A DNA stretch of 7,304 nucleotides from assembly GCA_946406585.1 (NCBI GenBank), contig CAMJLI010000098.1:1-7304 (forward strand). Reading direction: 5' to 3'. The DNA comes from an uncultured Prevotellaceae bacterium. Lineage in GTDB: Bacteria; Bacteroidota; Bacteroidia; Bacteroidales; Bacteroidaceae. The notes under the pieces are model-generated. The model was not told the origin of the DNA and did not search any database. It worked only from the letters and a program-made list of their open reading frames with translations. Shown piece after piece: positions 1 to 6,433 of this stretch; position 1 is the first letter of the stretch; each line of letters starts with the position of its first letter. Made by a program: the position numbers and the translations under genes.

Positions 1-23
1 GATTCTGGAAAATATTTTTTCAT
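1..23 (-). CDS. Possible 5' end of a leftward gene, truncated by window edge
   Basis: Seven complete codons (MKKYFPE) starting at an ATG at 23 and running off the left edge. The Lys-Lys start after Met is compatible with a protein N-terminus, but this is far too little to assign a family. A leftward TATATTTG promoter-like element lies about 150 nt upstream, which is the main reason to think a gene begins here. In-frame upstream there is a TAA at 36-38, so this ATG, or a later one beyond the edge, is the first usable start after that stop. No Shine-Dalgarno is seen before it, which is normal in Bacteroidetes. It may be only a chance ATG. Confidence 0.3.
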
Positions 24-35
24 GTTCGTCTGGTT

Positions 36-89
36 TTAGTTGAACAAAGGGTATGTTTTGTCTTGTTGTGCTATTGGCATTACTAACAT
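36..89 (-). other. 17-codon leader-like ORF with strong Shine-Dalgarno
   Basis: On the minus strand an ATG at 89 is preceded by AAAGGAGAGGAAAAC, a good Shine-Dalgarno at normal spacing. It encodes 17 residues (MLVMPIAQQDKTYPLFN) before TAA. It is in the same frame as the ATG at 23. It could be a leader peptide, the true 5' end of a gene broken by a nonsense codon, or chance. The peptide shows no amino-acid run typical of attenuators. Confidence 0.2.
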
Positions 90-169
90 GTTTTCCTCTC
101 CTTTACTTGTTTTTGCAAATCAAAATTGAGGACAATGCGTGATGTGGTGTAATGCTTTTTCTTAAAATG

Positions 170-177
170 CAAATATA
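170..177 (-). promoter_or_regulatory. Leftward Bacteroidetes -7 element (TATATTTG)
   Basis: The minus strand reads TATATTTGC, an exact match to the Bacteroidetes -7 consensus TAnnTTTG. It points left, toward the possible gene at the window edge, giving a leader of about 140 nt to the ATG at 23 or about 75 nt to the ATG at 89. No convincing TTTG -33 element is seen at the expected distance. The surrounding 1-267 stretch is AT-rich. I see no RNA gene in it and no clear T-tailed hairpin ending the TPR transcript. Confidence 0.4.
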
Positions 178-267
178 CAACTTTTTTTCTTATCAGTATG
201 CCTTCACGGCTGATTTAACATTTTTTTGCCCACTCTTTTCTCTTTTTCCCTTGTTTTGATTCCGTGA

Positions 268-1101
268 TTATTCTTTTACTTCCACTTGGTGGTTGAATAG
301 GTCTTGTATGTTTATCGTTCGTGGTATTTCGTTGTGTATGGTGTCTTTGTGTATTTTTGTCGCTTGGGCATCCATGTTGATGGCAGGGAGGCTGTTGGCG
401 TTTTTTGTTGAACCACTGTCTTTGGGTGCTGATGTGATGTCCACCACGATGGTGGGTATGCTGTCTTGTGTTTGGACGATGGTGTCAGGCAACTCGTTCA
501 CAACTTCTGTTGGTTTCTTGAGGTGACTCTCGCATCCTTTCATCATGTGTGATGTTTGGTAGATGCGTGCTCTCATCTCGGGCGTGTTGCGGAATGTAAC
601 ATAATTGTCAAGGGCGGCTCTGTAATGGTCACGGGCGTTTTGCCAATCTTCGGCAAACATGTAGCATAAGCCGAGGCGGTAGTGTATGTCGCCTTTTTCA
701 TTCTCATAACACACGGTCAGGGCTTTCTCGAAATATGGGATGGCATTGGAATATTGTTGCAGTTGGAAATGGCTTTCTCCATCTGCGAAATAATATACAG
801 ACCGCTCATGCGGCGCAAACGCCTCTAGTTGGGGGATGGCTTCGTCAAGATATTTGCACGCATCTTCATATTGCCATTCATAATAGCAGCAGATGCCCAT
901 ATAGGCATGGTAGCGGGGATTGAGTGCATATTCCTTGTCGAGCTTTTCAAACAGCAACAATGCTTCATGGTACTTGCCACTTTGGAAATATTCCAAAGCC
1001 ATCCCGAGCGTCTCGCTGTCACTAGGACGTTGGGCCATGAATGGGAGTGATGTGATTATTGCCGCTAGTATGGCTATTGCGTATCTTTTGCTTGGGTTCA
1101 T
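268..1101 (-). CDS. Exported TPR-repeat protein
   Basis: A 277-aa protein with a signal peptide (residues 1-23, cleavage likely after FMA before Gln24). About four tetratricopeptide repeats follow, near 31-62, 64-97, 103-131 and 137-168, with typical pairs such as 'GKYHEALLLFEKL' and 'QYSNAIPYFEKAL'. The last third (about 195-277) is low-complexity, rich in Thr, Asp, Asn and Ile, and has no recognisable fold. It has no catalytic motif. TPR arrays usually mediate protein-protein contacts, so a periplasmic scaffold role is likely but inferred. Its ATG overlaps the M64 peptidase stop in an ATGA, so translation is probably coupled to that gene and the two products may act together. The C-terminal tail has no lipobox or sorting domain that I recognise. 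The CDS call is strong; the function is unknown. Confidence 0.85.
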   Translation of the reverse strand: MNPSKRYAIAILAAIITSLPFMAQRPSDSETLGMALEYFQSGKYHEALLLFEKLDKEYALNPRYHAYMGICCYYEWQYEDACKYLDEAIPQLEAFAPHERSVYYFADGESHFQLQQYSNAIPYFEKALTVCYENEKGDIHYRLGLCYMFAEDWQNARDHYRAALDNYVTFRNTPEMRARIYQTSHMMKGCESHLKKPTEVVNELPDTIVQTQDSIPTIVVDITSAPKDSGSTKNANSLPAINMDAQATKIHKDTIHNEIPRTINIQDLFNHQVEVKE

Positions 1102-2390
1102 TCAGTATAGAAATCTATTAACCGGCGTATGGCTCTGTTGCATATTGGACAGAACACGGGGTTTTCATTGGTGCGCATCCTACAGTCTTGGCAGCCACGA
1201 TACACTCCCTTGGTAGAATAACCTGCTCCTTCAAACACACCCACACGTTTCTTGATGGTTGAAGGGTTTGAGGATGGTGGGGTGGGGATGGGCGTGTCTT
1301 TCTCTATCATGTCCTCCCACTTTTCTTTGAAGTTTGACAATGTTGTTAGGTTGGGTTCCCAAGGTTCCACATCATGGGGATACATGGGGATAGCCTCGTT
1401 TTCATAGGCATATTCGTCGCCAAGTCCGGCAAAGCTATGTCCGAACTCATGCACTACTACCGGCTTGAATTGATTGTGACGGGTCATGGACAGGTTGTAG
1501 GAATTGAAAATGCCTCCACCACCATACTGGTCTGTGTTCACCAATACTATGATGTGTTCGTAGGGCGTGCCGGCCAACCAGTCGTGCATCTCTTTCAGGT
1601 GAAGGGTGGTTAGATAGCGTTCGCTGTAGAACGTGTCGAAGTGTGAATGGAGGGCTGTGTTCTTCCAAATATGATTTCGGGGTATGCTTGTACCGCTTTC
1701 CTTGGATGGTGACTTCACTGCTATGATGTTGAAGCGCTTGCGCATCGATTTGAATGGCTCATGTGCAAACAGGGCTTCCATGGCTTCCTTGCTGTCTTTG
1801 AGGAAAACATCCATCTCCTGTTCTTGATAGCCTTCTGCCAAATAGGCTATGTGGATGCAATGGGTGGTGTCGCTGGCTGCTTGCAACGTCTCATAAGGGG
1901 TGGTGGCATCCCAACCTGTGTGGCGCATCAGTATGTCGGAAGGCACTACTTGGTGATTCATGGTTGCCACCGTTTCCTGGCGGTTGTCGTATAGTTCCAA
2001 AGTGATGTCAACTGTGTCCTTGGGCATAGGAGCAAGAAAAACATTCTCAAACGACTTTCGGGTGGTTGTGGCTTCAGGGTATGTAAGCCATTCTTGAAAA
2101 AGGGTGGAAAATGAATTCCGATAAATTACCTGGCCTGTGGAGTGGGCTCTTACAACTATCTGCCCATTACCTCGCAATGGAACATCCGCCAGATGCTGGC
2201 GCTTGCCATACCATCGTGGCATGATGTGGAGTTCGTCGACAGATATTTCTTGATGGCTGGCATCACCTGAGAATATGTAGTCGAGTCGCAGTGTGGCATC
2301 TGTGAAGAATTCGTCGAACGACTGTGCCGTCATAGTGCATGGTATGGCACACAATATCATGACGATTGACAATATGCTGTATGATTTCAT
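1098..2390 (-). CDS. Secreted M64-family zinc metallopeptidase (IgA peptidase M64-like)
   Basis: A 430-aa protein from the ATG at 2390. This start is chosen because it begins a clean signal peptide (MKSYSILSIVMILCAIPCTMTA, cleavage before Gln23). The reading frame stays open for 81 more codons upstream, but that part overlaps folK and the repeat array and looks non-native. Residues about 24-155 resemble the beta-rich M64 N-terminal domain. About 175-428 is the peptidase domain, with the zinc/catalytic motif HEFGHSFAGLGDEY at 314-327 (His314, Glu315 and His318, then Asp325-Glu326). Near the C-terminus, Cys400/Cys403 and Cys414/Cys417 form two CxxC pairs. M64 is named for a clostridial IgA protease, but the substrates of Bacteroidetes members are generally unknown, so IgA cleavage should not be assumed. 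It lies 76 nt after folK and overlaps the TPR gene by 4 nt. Confidence 0.9.
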   Translation of the reverse strand: MKSYSILSIVMILCAIPCTMTAQSFDEFFTDATLRLDYIFSGDASHQEISVDELHIMPRWYGKRQHLADVPLRGNGQIVVRAHSTGQVIYRNSFSTLFQEWLTYPEATTTRKSFENVFLAPMPKDTVDITLELYDNRQETVATMNHQVVPSDILMRHTGWDATTPYETLQAASDTTHCIHIAYLAEGYQEQEMDVFLKDSKEAMEALFAHEPFKSMRKRFNIIAVKSPSKESGTSIPRNHIWKNTALHSHFDTFYSERYLTTLHLKEMHDWLAGTPYEHIIVLVNTDQYGGGGIFNSYNLSMTRHNQFKPVVVHEFGHSFAGLGDEYAYENEAIPMYPHDVEPWEPNLTTLSNFKEKWEDMIEKDTPIPTPPSSNPSTIKKRVGVFEGAGYSTKGVYRGCQDCRMRTNENPVFCPICNRAIRRLIDFYTE

Positions 2391-2437
2391 TGCGTTTATA
2401 GGCGTTTCCTTTGCTCCGGTTTTGATTGTTTCTTTTA

Positions 2438-2501
2438 TCCAAGAGTCCTTTAATCCAAGAGCCCTTTTATCCAAGAGTCCTTTTGTCCAAGAGTTCTGAT
2501 G
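2438..2501 (-). repeat. Four-copy 16-bp tandem repeat at the folK 3' end
   Basis: Four head-to-tail 16-bp units start at 2438, 2454, 2470 and 2486. The plus strand of the third reads TCCAAGAGTCCTTTTG. The others differ at one to a few positions, and the copy at 2486 decays after TCCAAGAGTTC. A partial unit tail (TTCTTTTA) precedes the first. On the coding strand of folK the array encodes the last residues (ELLDKRTLG) and its TAA stop at 2467-2469, then continues into the folK-M64 spacer. The unit length is not a multiple of three, so copy-number change would alter the FolK end. Confidence 0.9.
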
Positions 2502-2850
2502 CCAGCTCTTGTACATAGTCCCTCTCCCAGTCGTCTTCGTGATGGCGTTGATTGCCATACTGGAGCAAGTCGATGTCAAGGACGATGATGCCTTGTCGGC
2601 GAAGTGACTTCTTGTCGCCGAATCGGCGTTCAAGGGCTTTCAATTGCATCACCAGTTCGTCGGTTGTCTGTGTGGCCTTTCCAAGTGTCATGCTGTTTAG
2701 GAAGTCGCCGCAACTCATTCCTATTGGGCTGGTCCTTATTATGGCGCTATGGCGCACGTCCCACAACATGTGCTCCAACTCTGATTGCGCATGACGAATG
2801 ATAGAGGGGTTGCCTGTATTTGTACCTAATGATATTAGTACAGCGGGCAT
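2467..2850 (-). CDS. folK: 2-amino-4-hydroxy-6-hydroxymethyldihydropteridine diphosphokinase (HPPK)
   Basis: A 127-aa cytosolic enzyme that transfers pyrophosphate from ATP to 6-hydroxymethyl-dihydropterin in folate synthesis. Visible family features are the N-terminal SLGTNTGN (7-14, equivalent to the usual GSNxG), the pterin-site segment DFLNSM with Asn52, ERRFG (74-78), and LDIDLLQYG (91-99), whose Asp92 and Asp94 match the Mg-binding aspartates of E. coli HPPK. It then has DWERDYV (107-113). It is shorter than E. coli HPPK (about 159 aa) and lacks the usual proline-rich 'HPR...PL' C-terminal part, though short forms appear normal in Bacteroidales (from memory, not checked). The last nine residues are encoded by a tandem repeat. 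Its ATG lies 1 nt after the maoC-like stop, implying coupled translation. No Shine-Dalgarno is seen. Confidence 0.87.
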   Translation of the reverse strand: MPAVLISLGTNTGNPSIIRHAQSELEHMLWDVRHSAIIRTSPIGMSCGDFLNSMTLGKATQTTDELVMQLKALERRFGDKKSLRRQGIIVLDIDLLQYGNQRHHEDDWERDYVQELASELLDKRTLG

Positions 2851-2851
2851 T

Positions 2852-3310
2852 TCACTGAAAGTAATACAAAAATGTGGATATGCCTTCGAGGGCTGGTTTG
2901 CGCTGGCCTTCTATCTCTATCTTGAATGCTACTTCCACCTTGCAGATGCCTCGCAGGTTCTGGATGTTGGCAAGGGTTGCCACCATGCGCACACGACTGC
3001 CTGTCACCACTGGCTGGCCAAAGCGCATCTTGTCCATGCCATAGTTCACTAGCATCTTGATGTTGTTCACTTCTATTATTTGTGCCCATAGATGTGGCAA
3101 AATCGACAATGTGAGGTAGCCGTGAGCTATTGTGCTCTTGTAGGGGCTTTCGGTCTTGGCTCTCTCTACGTCAACGTGTATCCATTGGTGGTCTAACGTC
3201 GCATCGGCAAACAAGTTGATGCGGTTCTGGTCTATTGTCAGCCATTCGGAATGGCCAAGTTCCTCGCCGAGATGCGAGGCAAATTCGTCGTATGAATTAA
3301 CTATCAACAT
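2852..3310 (-). CDS. MaoC-like (R)-specific enoyl-CoA hydratase, hot-dog fold
   Basis: A 152-aa protein from the ATG at 3310. A start nine codons upstream (3337) is rejected because it falls inside the -7 promoter element. The core 'FADATLDHQWIHVD' (34-47) places Asp40 and His45 in the Asp-x4-His hydratase catalytic arrangement. It is followed by 'STIAHGYLTLSILP' (59-72), the conserved hydratase-2 helix segment. Length and motifs closely match single hot-dog hydratases of the Rv0130/NodN-like group, which hydrate trans-2-enoyl-CoA to (R)-3-hydroxyacyl-CoA. The true acyl substrate here is unknown. It is cytosolic, with no signal peptide. It is first in the four-gene minus-strand unit and abuts folK by 1 nt. 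There is no obvious metabolic link to folate, so co-transcription may be simple housekeeping clustering. Confidence 0.87.
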   Translation of the reverse strand: MLIVNSYDEFASHLGEELGHSEWLTIDQNRINLFADATLDHQWIHVDVERAKTESPYKSTIAHGYLTLSILPHLWAQIIEVNNIKMLVNYGMDKMRFGQPVVTGSRVRMVATLANIQNLRGICKVEVAFKIEIEGQRKPALEGISTFLYYFQ

Positions 3311-3334
3311 GGTGATTCTTGTTTTTTGTTGCTG

Positions 3335-3342
3335 CAAAAGTA
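3335..3342 (-). promoter_or_regulatory. -7 promoter element of the maoC-folK-M64-TPR unit (TACTTTTG)
   Basis: The minus strand reads TACTTTTGC, an exact TAnnTTTG match, 24 nt upstream of the hydratase ATG at 3310. This gives a short leader of about 15-20 nt. No strong TTTG -33 box is evident upstream. No other TAnnTTTG was found between the four genes, so it probably drives the whole unit. It also decides the start of the hydratase. Confidence 0.65.
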
Positions 3343-3459
3343 GATAAAAAATATGAATCGATGGGTGCCTTTGTACCTTTTTTTCTCTTGTTCACATCAT
3401 TTGACAGCTTTTAGAATGTTGTAGTTTGACCAAATTGTGACATTGTTATGAATAAATCC

Positions 3460-3491
3460 ATTGGTTGTTCTTTTTGTCTGCTGTAACCAAT
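3460..3491. repeat. 7-bp inverted repeat upstream of xylanase promoter
   Basis: Perfect arms ATTGGTT (3460-3466) and AACCAAT (3485-3491) with an 18-nt spacer lie about 70 nt upstream of the xylanase -7 element in the divergent intergenic region. There is no T-tract after it, so it is not a terminator. Two half-sites at this spacing could bind a dimeric regulator such as a hybrid two-component or AraC-type xylan regulator. That is inference only, and a 7-bp match can also arise by chance in AT-rich DNA. Confidence 0.35.
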
Positions 3492-3530
3492 ATGTTGTTT
3501 TGACGAGGTTTTCATTAATTACTATCATGC

Positions 3531-3566
3531 TTTTGACAGCATTTTAAAATAAACTTACTATTTTTG
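3531..3566 (+). promoter_or_regulatory. Xylanase promoter (TTTTGACA ... TATTTTTG)
   Basis: The -7 element TATTTTTG at 3559-3566 matches TAnnTTTG exactly. A TTTG/TTGACA-like -33 region at 3532-3538 lies upstream. The spacing is 23 nt counted from TTTG or 20 nt from TTGACA, so it is acceptable but slightly loose. Transcription would start near 3570-3573, leaving an A/T-rich leader of about 50 nt with no Shine-Dalgarno before the ATG at 3620, as is usual for Bacteroidetes. Confidence 0.65.
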
Positions 3567-3619
3567 CGTAGAAAAAACCTTAACAACTCAAAACAACTTG
3601 TTTTTTAACTATTATCATT

Positions 3620-6307
3620 ATGCTAAATCTATCATCTACACGATCGAAAAGACCTTGTAATGGCATCGCATTGTCTTGCATGCTGGCAATGGCTGCATGG
3701 CTGTTGCCTATGAGTGTCAAGGCGCAATTGTCTTCTAATCCAGACAAGTTCCTCGGCAACATTACGACTGGTTATCAGGTGGACTATGGAAATGAAAAAT
3801 TCTACACGCTATGGAACCAGATCACTCCTGAAAATGAGTCGAAATGGTCTTCCATAGAAGGGTCACGCCGTGGTAGTTTCAGCTGGGGGGGATGTGACAA
3901 CGCATACAATTATGCCAAAAATCATAATTTCCCTTTCAAGTTCCACTGCTTGATTTGGGGTGCGCAATATCCTAATTGGTTGAATAATCTATCCACTTCC
4001 GAGCAATACAAGGCGATTGAGGAATGGATGGATGCCATAAAAGCGCATTATCCTAACCTTCCTCTCATCGATGTGGTCAACGAAGCCGTGCCAGGACACC
4101 AACCTGCTCCTTACAAGGCTGCTTTGGGTGGTGATGGAAAAACAGGGTATGACTGGATTATCAAGGCTTTTGAGATGGCTCATGAGAGGTGGCCGGACGC
4201 TATCTTGATATACAACGACTATAATACTTTCCAGTGGCAGAGGACTGAGTTTATCAATCTCGTAAGGACGTTGCGTGATGCAGGTGCCCCTATTGATGCT
4301 TATGGATGCCAGTCGCATGACCTCACGGACATGAGCGTGTCCAATTTCAAGTCGGCAATGACTGAAATCCAAAATGCCTTGAAGATGCCTATGTATAGCA
4401 CTGAGTATGACATTGGCACATCTGATGACGCTCTGCAACTTCAGCGATACAAGGAACAGATTCCTTATATGTGGGAAGCTGATTATTGTGCCGGCATCAC
4501 CTTGTGGGGGTATATCTATGGGCGCACATGGACTACGGATGGCAATTCTGGAATCATCAGGGACGGCAAGGACAGGCCTGCCATGACTTGGTTGCGTGAA
4601 TATATGAAGACAGATGCTGCCAAAAATGCAAAGAGTCCCTTCCCTGGAATGGTGAAGGAGGCTTCGGTTTATGTCAAGCCAGGGGCATTGAGCGTCACAA
4701 TCAACGAAGAGGTGCCTATCACGGTGAGGGCTAGGCTGAAGACCAAGACCATCGACCATGTGGACCTCTATGTGAAAAACAAACTCGTGGCCACAATGAC
4801 AGAGGCTCCTTACACCACTACTTATCTGCCGGAGACCCTGGGCAAATACGACCTGAAGGCTGTGGTCGTCGCTACTGATGGCTCTCAGTATGAGAGGTTG
4901 TCTGGCTTTACTGCTTACAAGCCTCGCTCACCTTACAAGGGTGGCACCGAACTGCCAGGCACTTTGGAGGCAGAAAACTTTGATACTGGTGCAGAGGGTA
5001 TCACTTATCATGACACTGACACCAAAAACGAAGGTACCACTTCGTACCGCACTGATGGCGGAGGTGTGGACATCGTGTCTTGCACAGGTGGCTATGCCAT
5101 AGGTTATACTTCTTCTGGCGAATGGTTGGAATATACTGTGGATGTCAAGGAGGCAGGTGTCTATTCTTATGATGCAACCGTCTCGTCCGGAGTCACTTCG
5201 TCTTCGTTCAGCCTTTCCCTCAATACCAACGATGGATTGGTGAAACTCACTGATGCCGTGGCTGTTCCTTGTGTTACAGCTAATAGTTGGGATACTTATA
5301 GAGTGGTGCATGGAAGATTGATGGTTCCTTTAGAGGCTGGTAAGCAAATCATACGTGTGAACATTACTGGTAGTAGCTGCAATATCGACAAGCTTGTCTT
5401 CAAACATGTTGAGGTGGATAGCAATATGTCTGTTTCTGTAGTAGCCGACCCAAGTCCTGCTACTGTGGGTGAGAATACTACGATAACGGTAAATGCTTCG
5501 TCTGCAACAAGCACCATCGACAATGTGAAGATTTATCTTGAAGGCGTATTGTTGAAAACTCTGACAAGTGAACCTTTTGAAACCACTTACAAGCCTACTG
5601 CTAAGGGAACAGTGAATTTCTTTGTCATTGCCACTGATGCTGAGGGAAAACAATCTCCTATTGTAAGAAAGACTATAACGGTGAACAACAAGCGTTCTGC
5701 ATTTAGAACTGTGGTGAATTTGCCTGGTGTGATTCAAGCTGAAAACTTCGACAAGGGAGGAGAGGGATTGACTTTCCACGATTCCGACTCCAATGACGAG
5801 GGCGGAACAAGCTACAGGACCGATAATGAAGGTGTCGACATCGTTAGTGGTGGTTCTGGATATGTAATCGGTTATACGGCTGCTGATGAATGGCTGGAAT
5901 ATACCGTGAACTTTACTCAACCAGGCAAGTATTCTTATGAAGCCACGGTGTCCTCGGGGGCTACCGGCTCTGGATTCACCATCGGTTTGGTGGAGAATGG
6001 AAAGGTGACAAACCTTGCCAAGGTGAACGTACCGCAGACCGCAAGCAACAGTTGGGATACTTATAAAGTGGTGTCTGGCAACCTGAACAAGGAATTTGAA
6101 ACCGGACAGCAAATTCTTAGAATCACTATTAATGGGGCTTATTGCAACATTGACAAGATTGAACTGAAAAGCACCAATGGAATTGATGATGCTACAGCCA
6201 GGCAGCAACAAGTCAATGGCGCTTCATACAACCTCATGGGTATGAAAGTGGGTGCTGACTACAAGGGCATCGTTATCAAAAATGGTAAAAAGTTCTTAAA
6301 AAAGTGA
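3620..6307 (+). CDS. Secreted multidomain GH10 endo-beta-1,4-xylanase with two Ig-CBM6 modules
   Basis: An 895-aa exported enzyme expected to cut the beta-1,4-xylan backbone. Order: signal peptide 1-35 (cleavage after VKA); GH10 barrel about 40-330; Ig-like domain about 348-433; CBM6 about 442-597; Ig-like about 602-689; CBM6 about 697-851; C-terminal tail 853-895. GH10 landmarks are TPENESKW (69-76), DVVNEA with acid/base Glu155, YNDYN (198-202), QSH (231-233), STEYDI with nucleophile Glu262, and TLWGY (294-298). Unusual: 'IWGAQ' at 112-116, where most GH10 enzymes have WHxQ, and Tyr263 after the nucleophile where Leu is usual. The CBM6 modules carry likely ligand aromatics in SYRTD (Tyr476, Tyr732) and SWDTY (Trp557, Trp812). 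The tail resembles type IX secretion C-terminal signals, suggesting surface display or release. It has its own promoter and terminator, and no SusC/SusD gene adjoins it in the window. Confidence 0.93.
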   Translation: MLNLSSTRSKRPCNGIALSCMLAMAAWLLPMSVKAQLSSNPDKFLGNITTGYQVDYGNEKFYTLWNQITPENESKWSSIEGSRRGSFSWGGCDNAYNYAKNHNFPFKFHCLIWGAQYPNWLNNLSTSEQYKAIEEWMDAIKAHYPNLPLIDVVNEAVPGHQPAPYKAALGGDGKTGYDWIIKAFEMAHERWPDAILIYNDYNTFQWQRTEFINLVRTLRDAGAPIDAYGCQSHDLTDMSVSNFKSAMTEIQNALKMPMYSTEYDIGTSDDALQLQRYKEQIPYMWEADYCAGITLWGYIYGRTWTTDGNSGIIRDGKDRPAMTWLREYMKTDAAKNAKSPFPGMVKEASVYVKPGALSVTINEEVPITVRARLKTKTIDHVDLYVKNKLVATMTEAPYTTTYLPETLGKYDLKAVVVATDGSQYERLSGFTAYKPRSPYKGGTELPGTLEAENFDTGAEGITYHDTDTKNEGTTSYRTDGGGVDIVSCTGGYAIGYTSSGEWLEYTVDVKEAGVYSYDATVSSGVTSSSFSLSLNTNDGLVKLTDAVAVPCVTANSWDTYRVVHGRLMVPLEAGKQIIRVNITGSSCNIDKLVFKHVEVDSNMSVSVVADPSPATVGENTTITVNASSATSTIDNVKIYLEGVLLKTLTSEPFETTYKPTAKGTVNFFVIATDAEGKQSPIVRKTITVNNKRSAFRTVVNLPGVIQAENFDKGGEGLTFHDSDSNDEGGTSYRTDNEGVDIVSGGSGYVIGYTAADEWLEYTVNFTQPGKYSYEATVSSGATGSGFTIGLVENGKVTNLAKVNVPQTASNSWDTYKVVSGNLNKEFETGQQILRITINGAYCNIDKIELKSTNGIDDATARQQQVNGASYNLMGMKVGADYKGIVIKNGKKFLKK
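4661..6172 (+). repeat. Internal duplication of an Ig-CBM6 module within the xylanase
   Basis: Residues about 348-597 and 602-851 have the same order: Ig-like domain, then 'LPG...AENFD', 'GTSYRTD..GVDIVS', 'EWLEYTV', 'NSWDTY' and 'CNID' blocks at matching spacing. I estimate about half of the CBM6 residues are identical, with nucleotide identity clearly lower than a recent copy. This is therefore an old tandem duplication, or a pick-up of two related modules, and not an active repeat. Two binding modules would raise avidity for xylan chains. Confidence 0.85.
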
Positions 6308-6377
6308 TATTTATGGCACCCGCTGATGACTTAGGAGCTTGATTCCCTGTGAAATCAGCATATGCAATCTCTCTTGC

Positions 6378-6422
6378 AAGTGTGCGAACTTGAAAAAAAT
6401 AAAAGTTCGCACACTTTTTTTT
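6378..6422 (+). terminator. Strong intrinsic terminator after the xylanase gene
   Basis: A perfect 14-bp stem has arms at 6378-6391 (AAGTGTGCGAACTT) and 6403-6416, an 11-nt A-rich loop, and a T-run from 6415 to 6422. It lies 70 nt beyond the xylanase stop. It isolates the xylanase transcript from the glycosyltransferase gene downstream. The 6308-6377 stretch before it shows no ORF. Confidence 0.92.
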
Positions 6423-6433
6423 CAAAAGTTTCA

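Noticed and set aside
192..213. Small hairpin ATCAG ... CTGAT after the TPR gene
   Set aside because: The stem is short and bulged, and in the minus direction it is followed by A-rich, not T-rich, sequence; not a convincing terminator.
2391..2633. 81-codon N-terminal extension of the M64 peptidase
   Set aside because: It overlaps folK in another frame and the tandem repeat, and a clean signal peptide begins at the ATG at 2390.
3311..3337. Nine-codon N-terminal extension of the MaoC-like hydratase
   Set aside because: The start would lie inside the TACTTTTG promoter element, and the family begins near the ATG at 3310.
3448..3486. 12-codon mini-ORF (MNKSIGCSFCLL) before the xylanase
   Set aside because: It lies upstream of the inferred transcription start and has no ribosome site; it is likely chance.
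3989..4759. 256-codon open frame antisense to the GH10 domain
   Set aside because: Same reason: it is opposite catalytic-domain codons with no independent support.
5330..6211. 293-codon open frame antisense to the CBM6 region
   Set aside because: It lies entirely opposite clear xylanase domains, has no recognisable family and no promoter; it is a shadow of codon usage.
6322..6359. Inverted repeat GCTGAT ... ATCAGC after the xylanase
   Set aside because: Only 6 bp with a 26-nt loop and no T-tract; the real terminator is 20 nt downstream.
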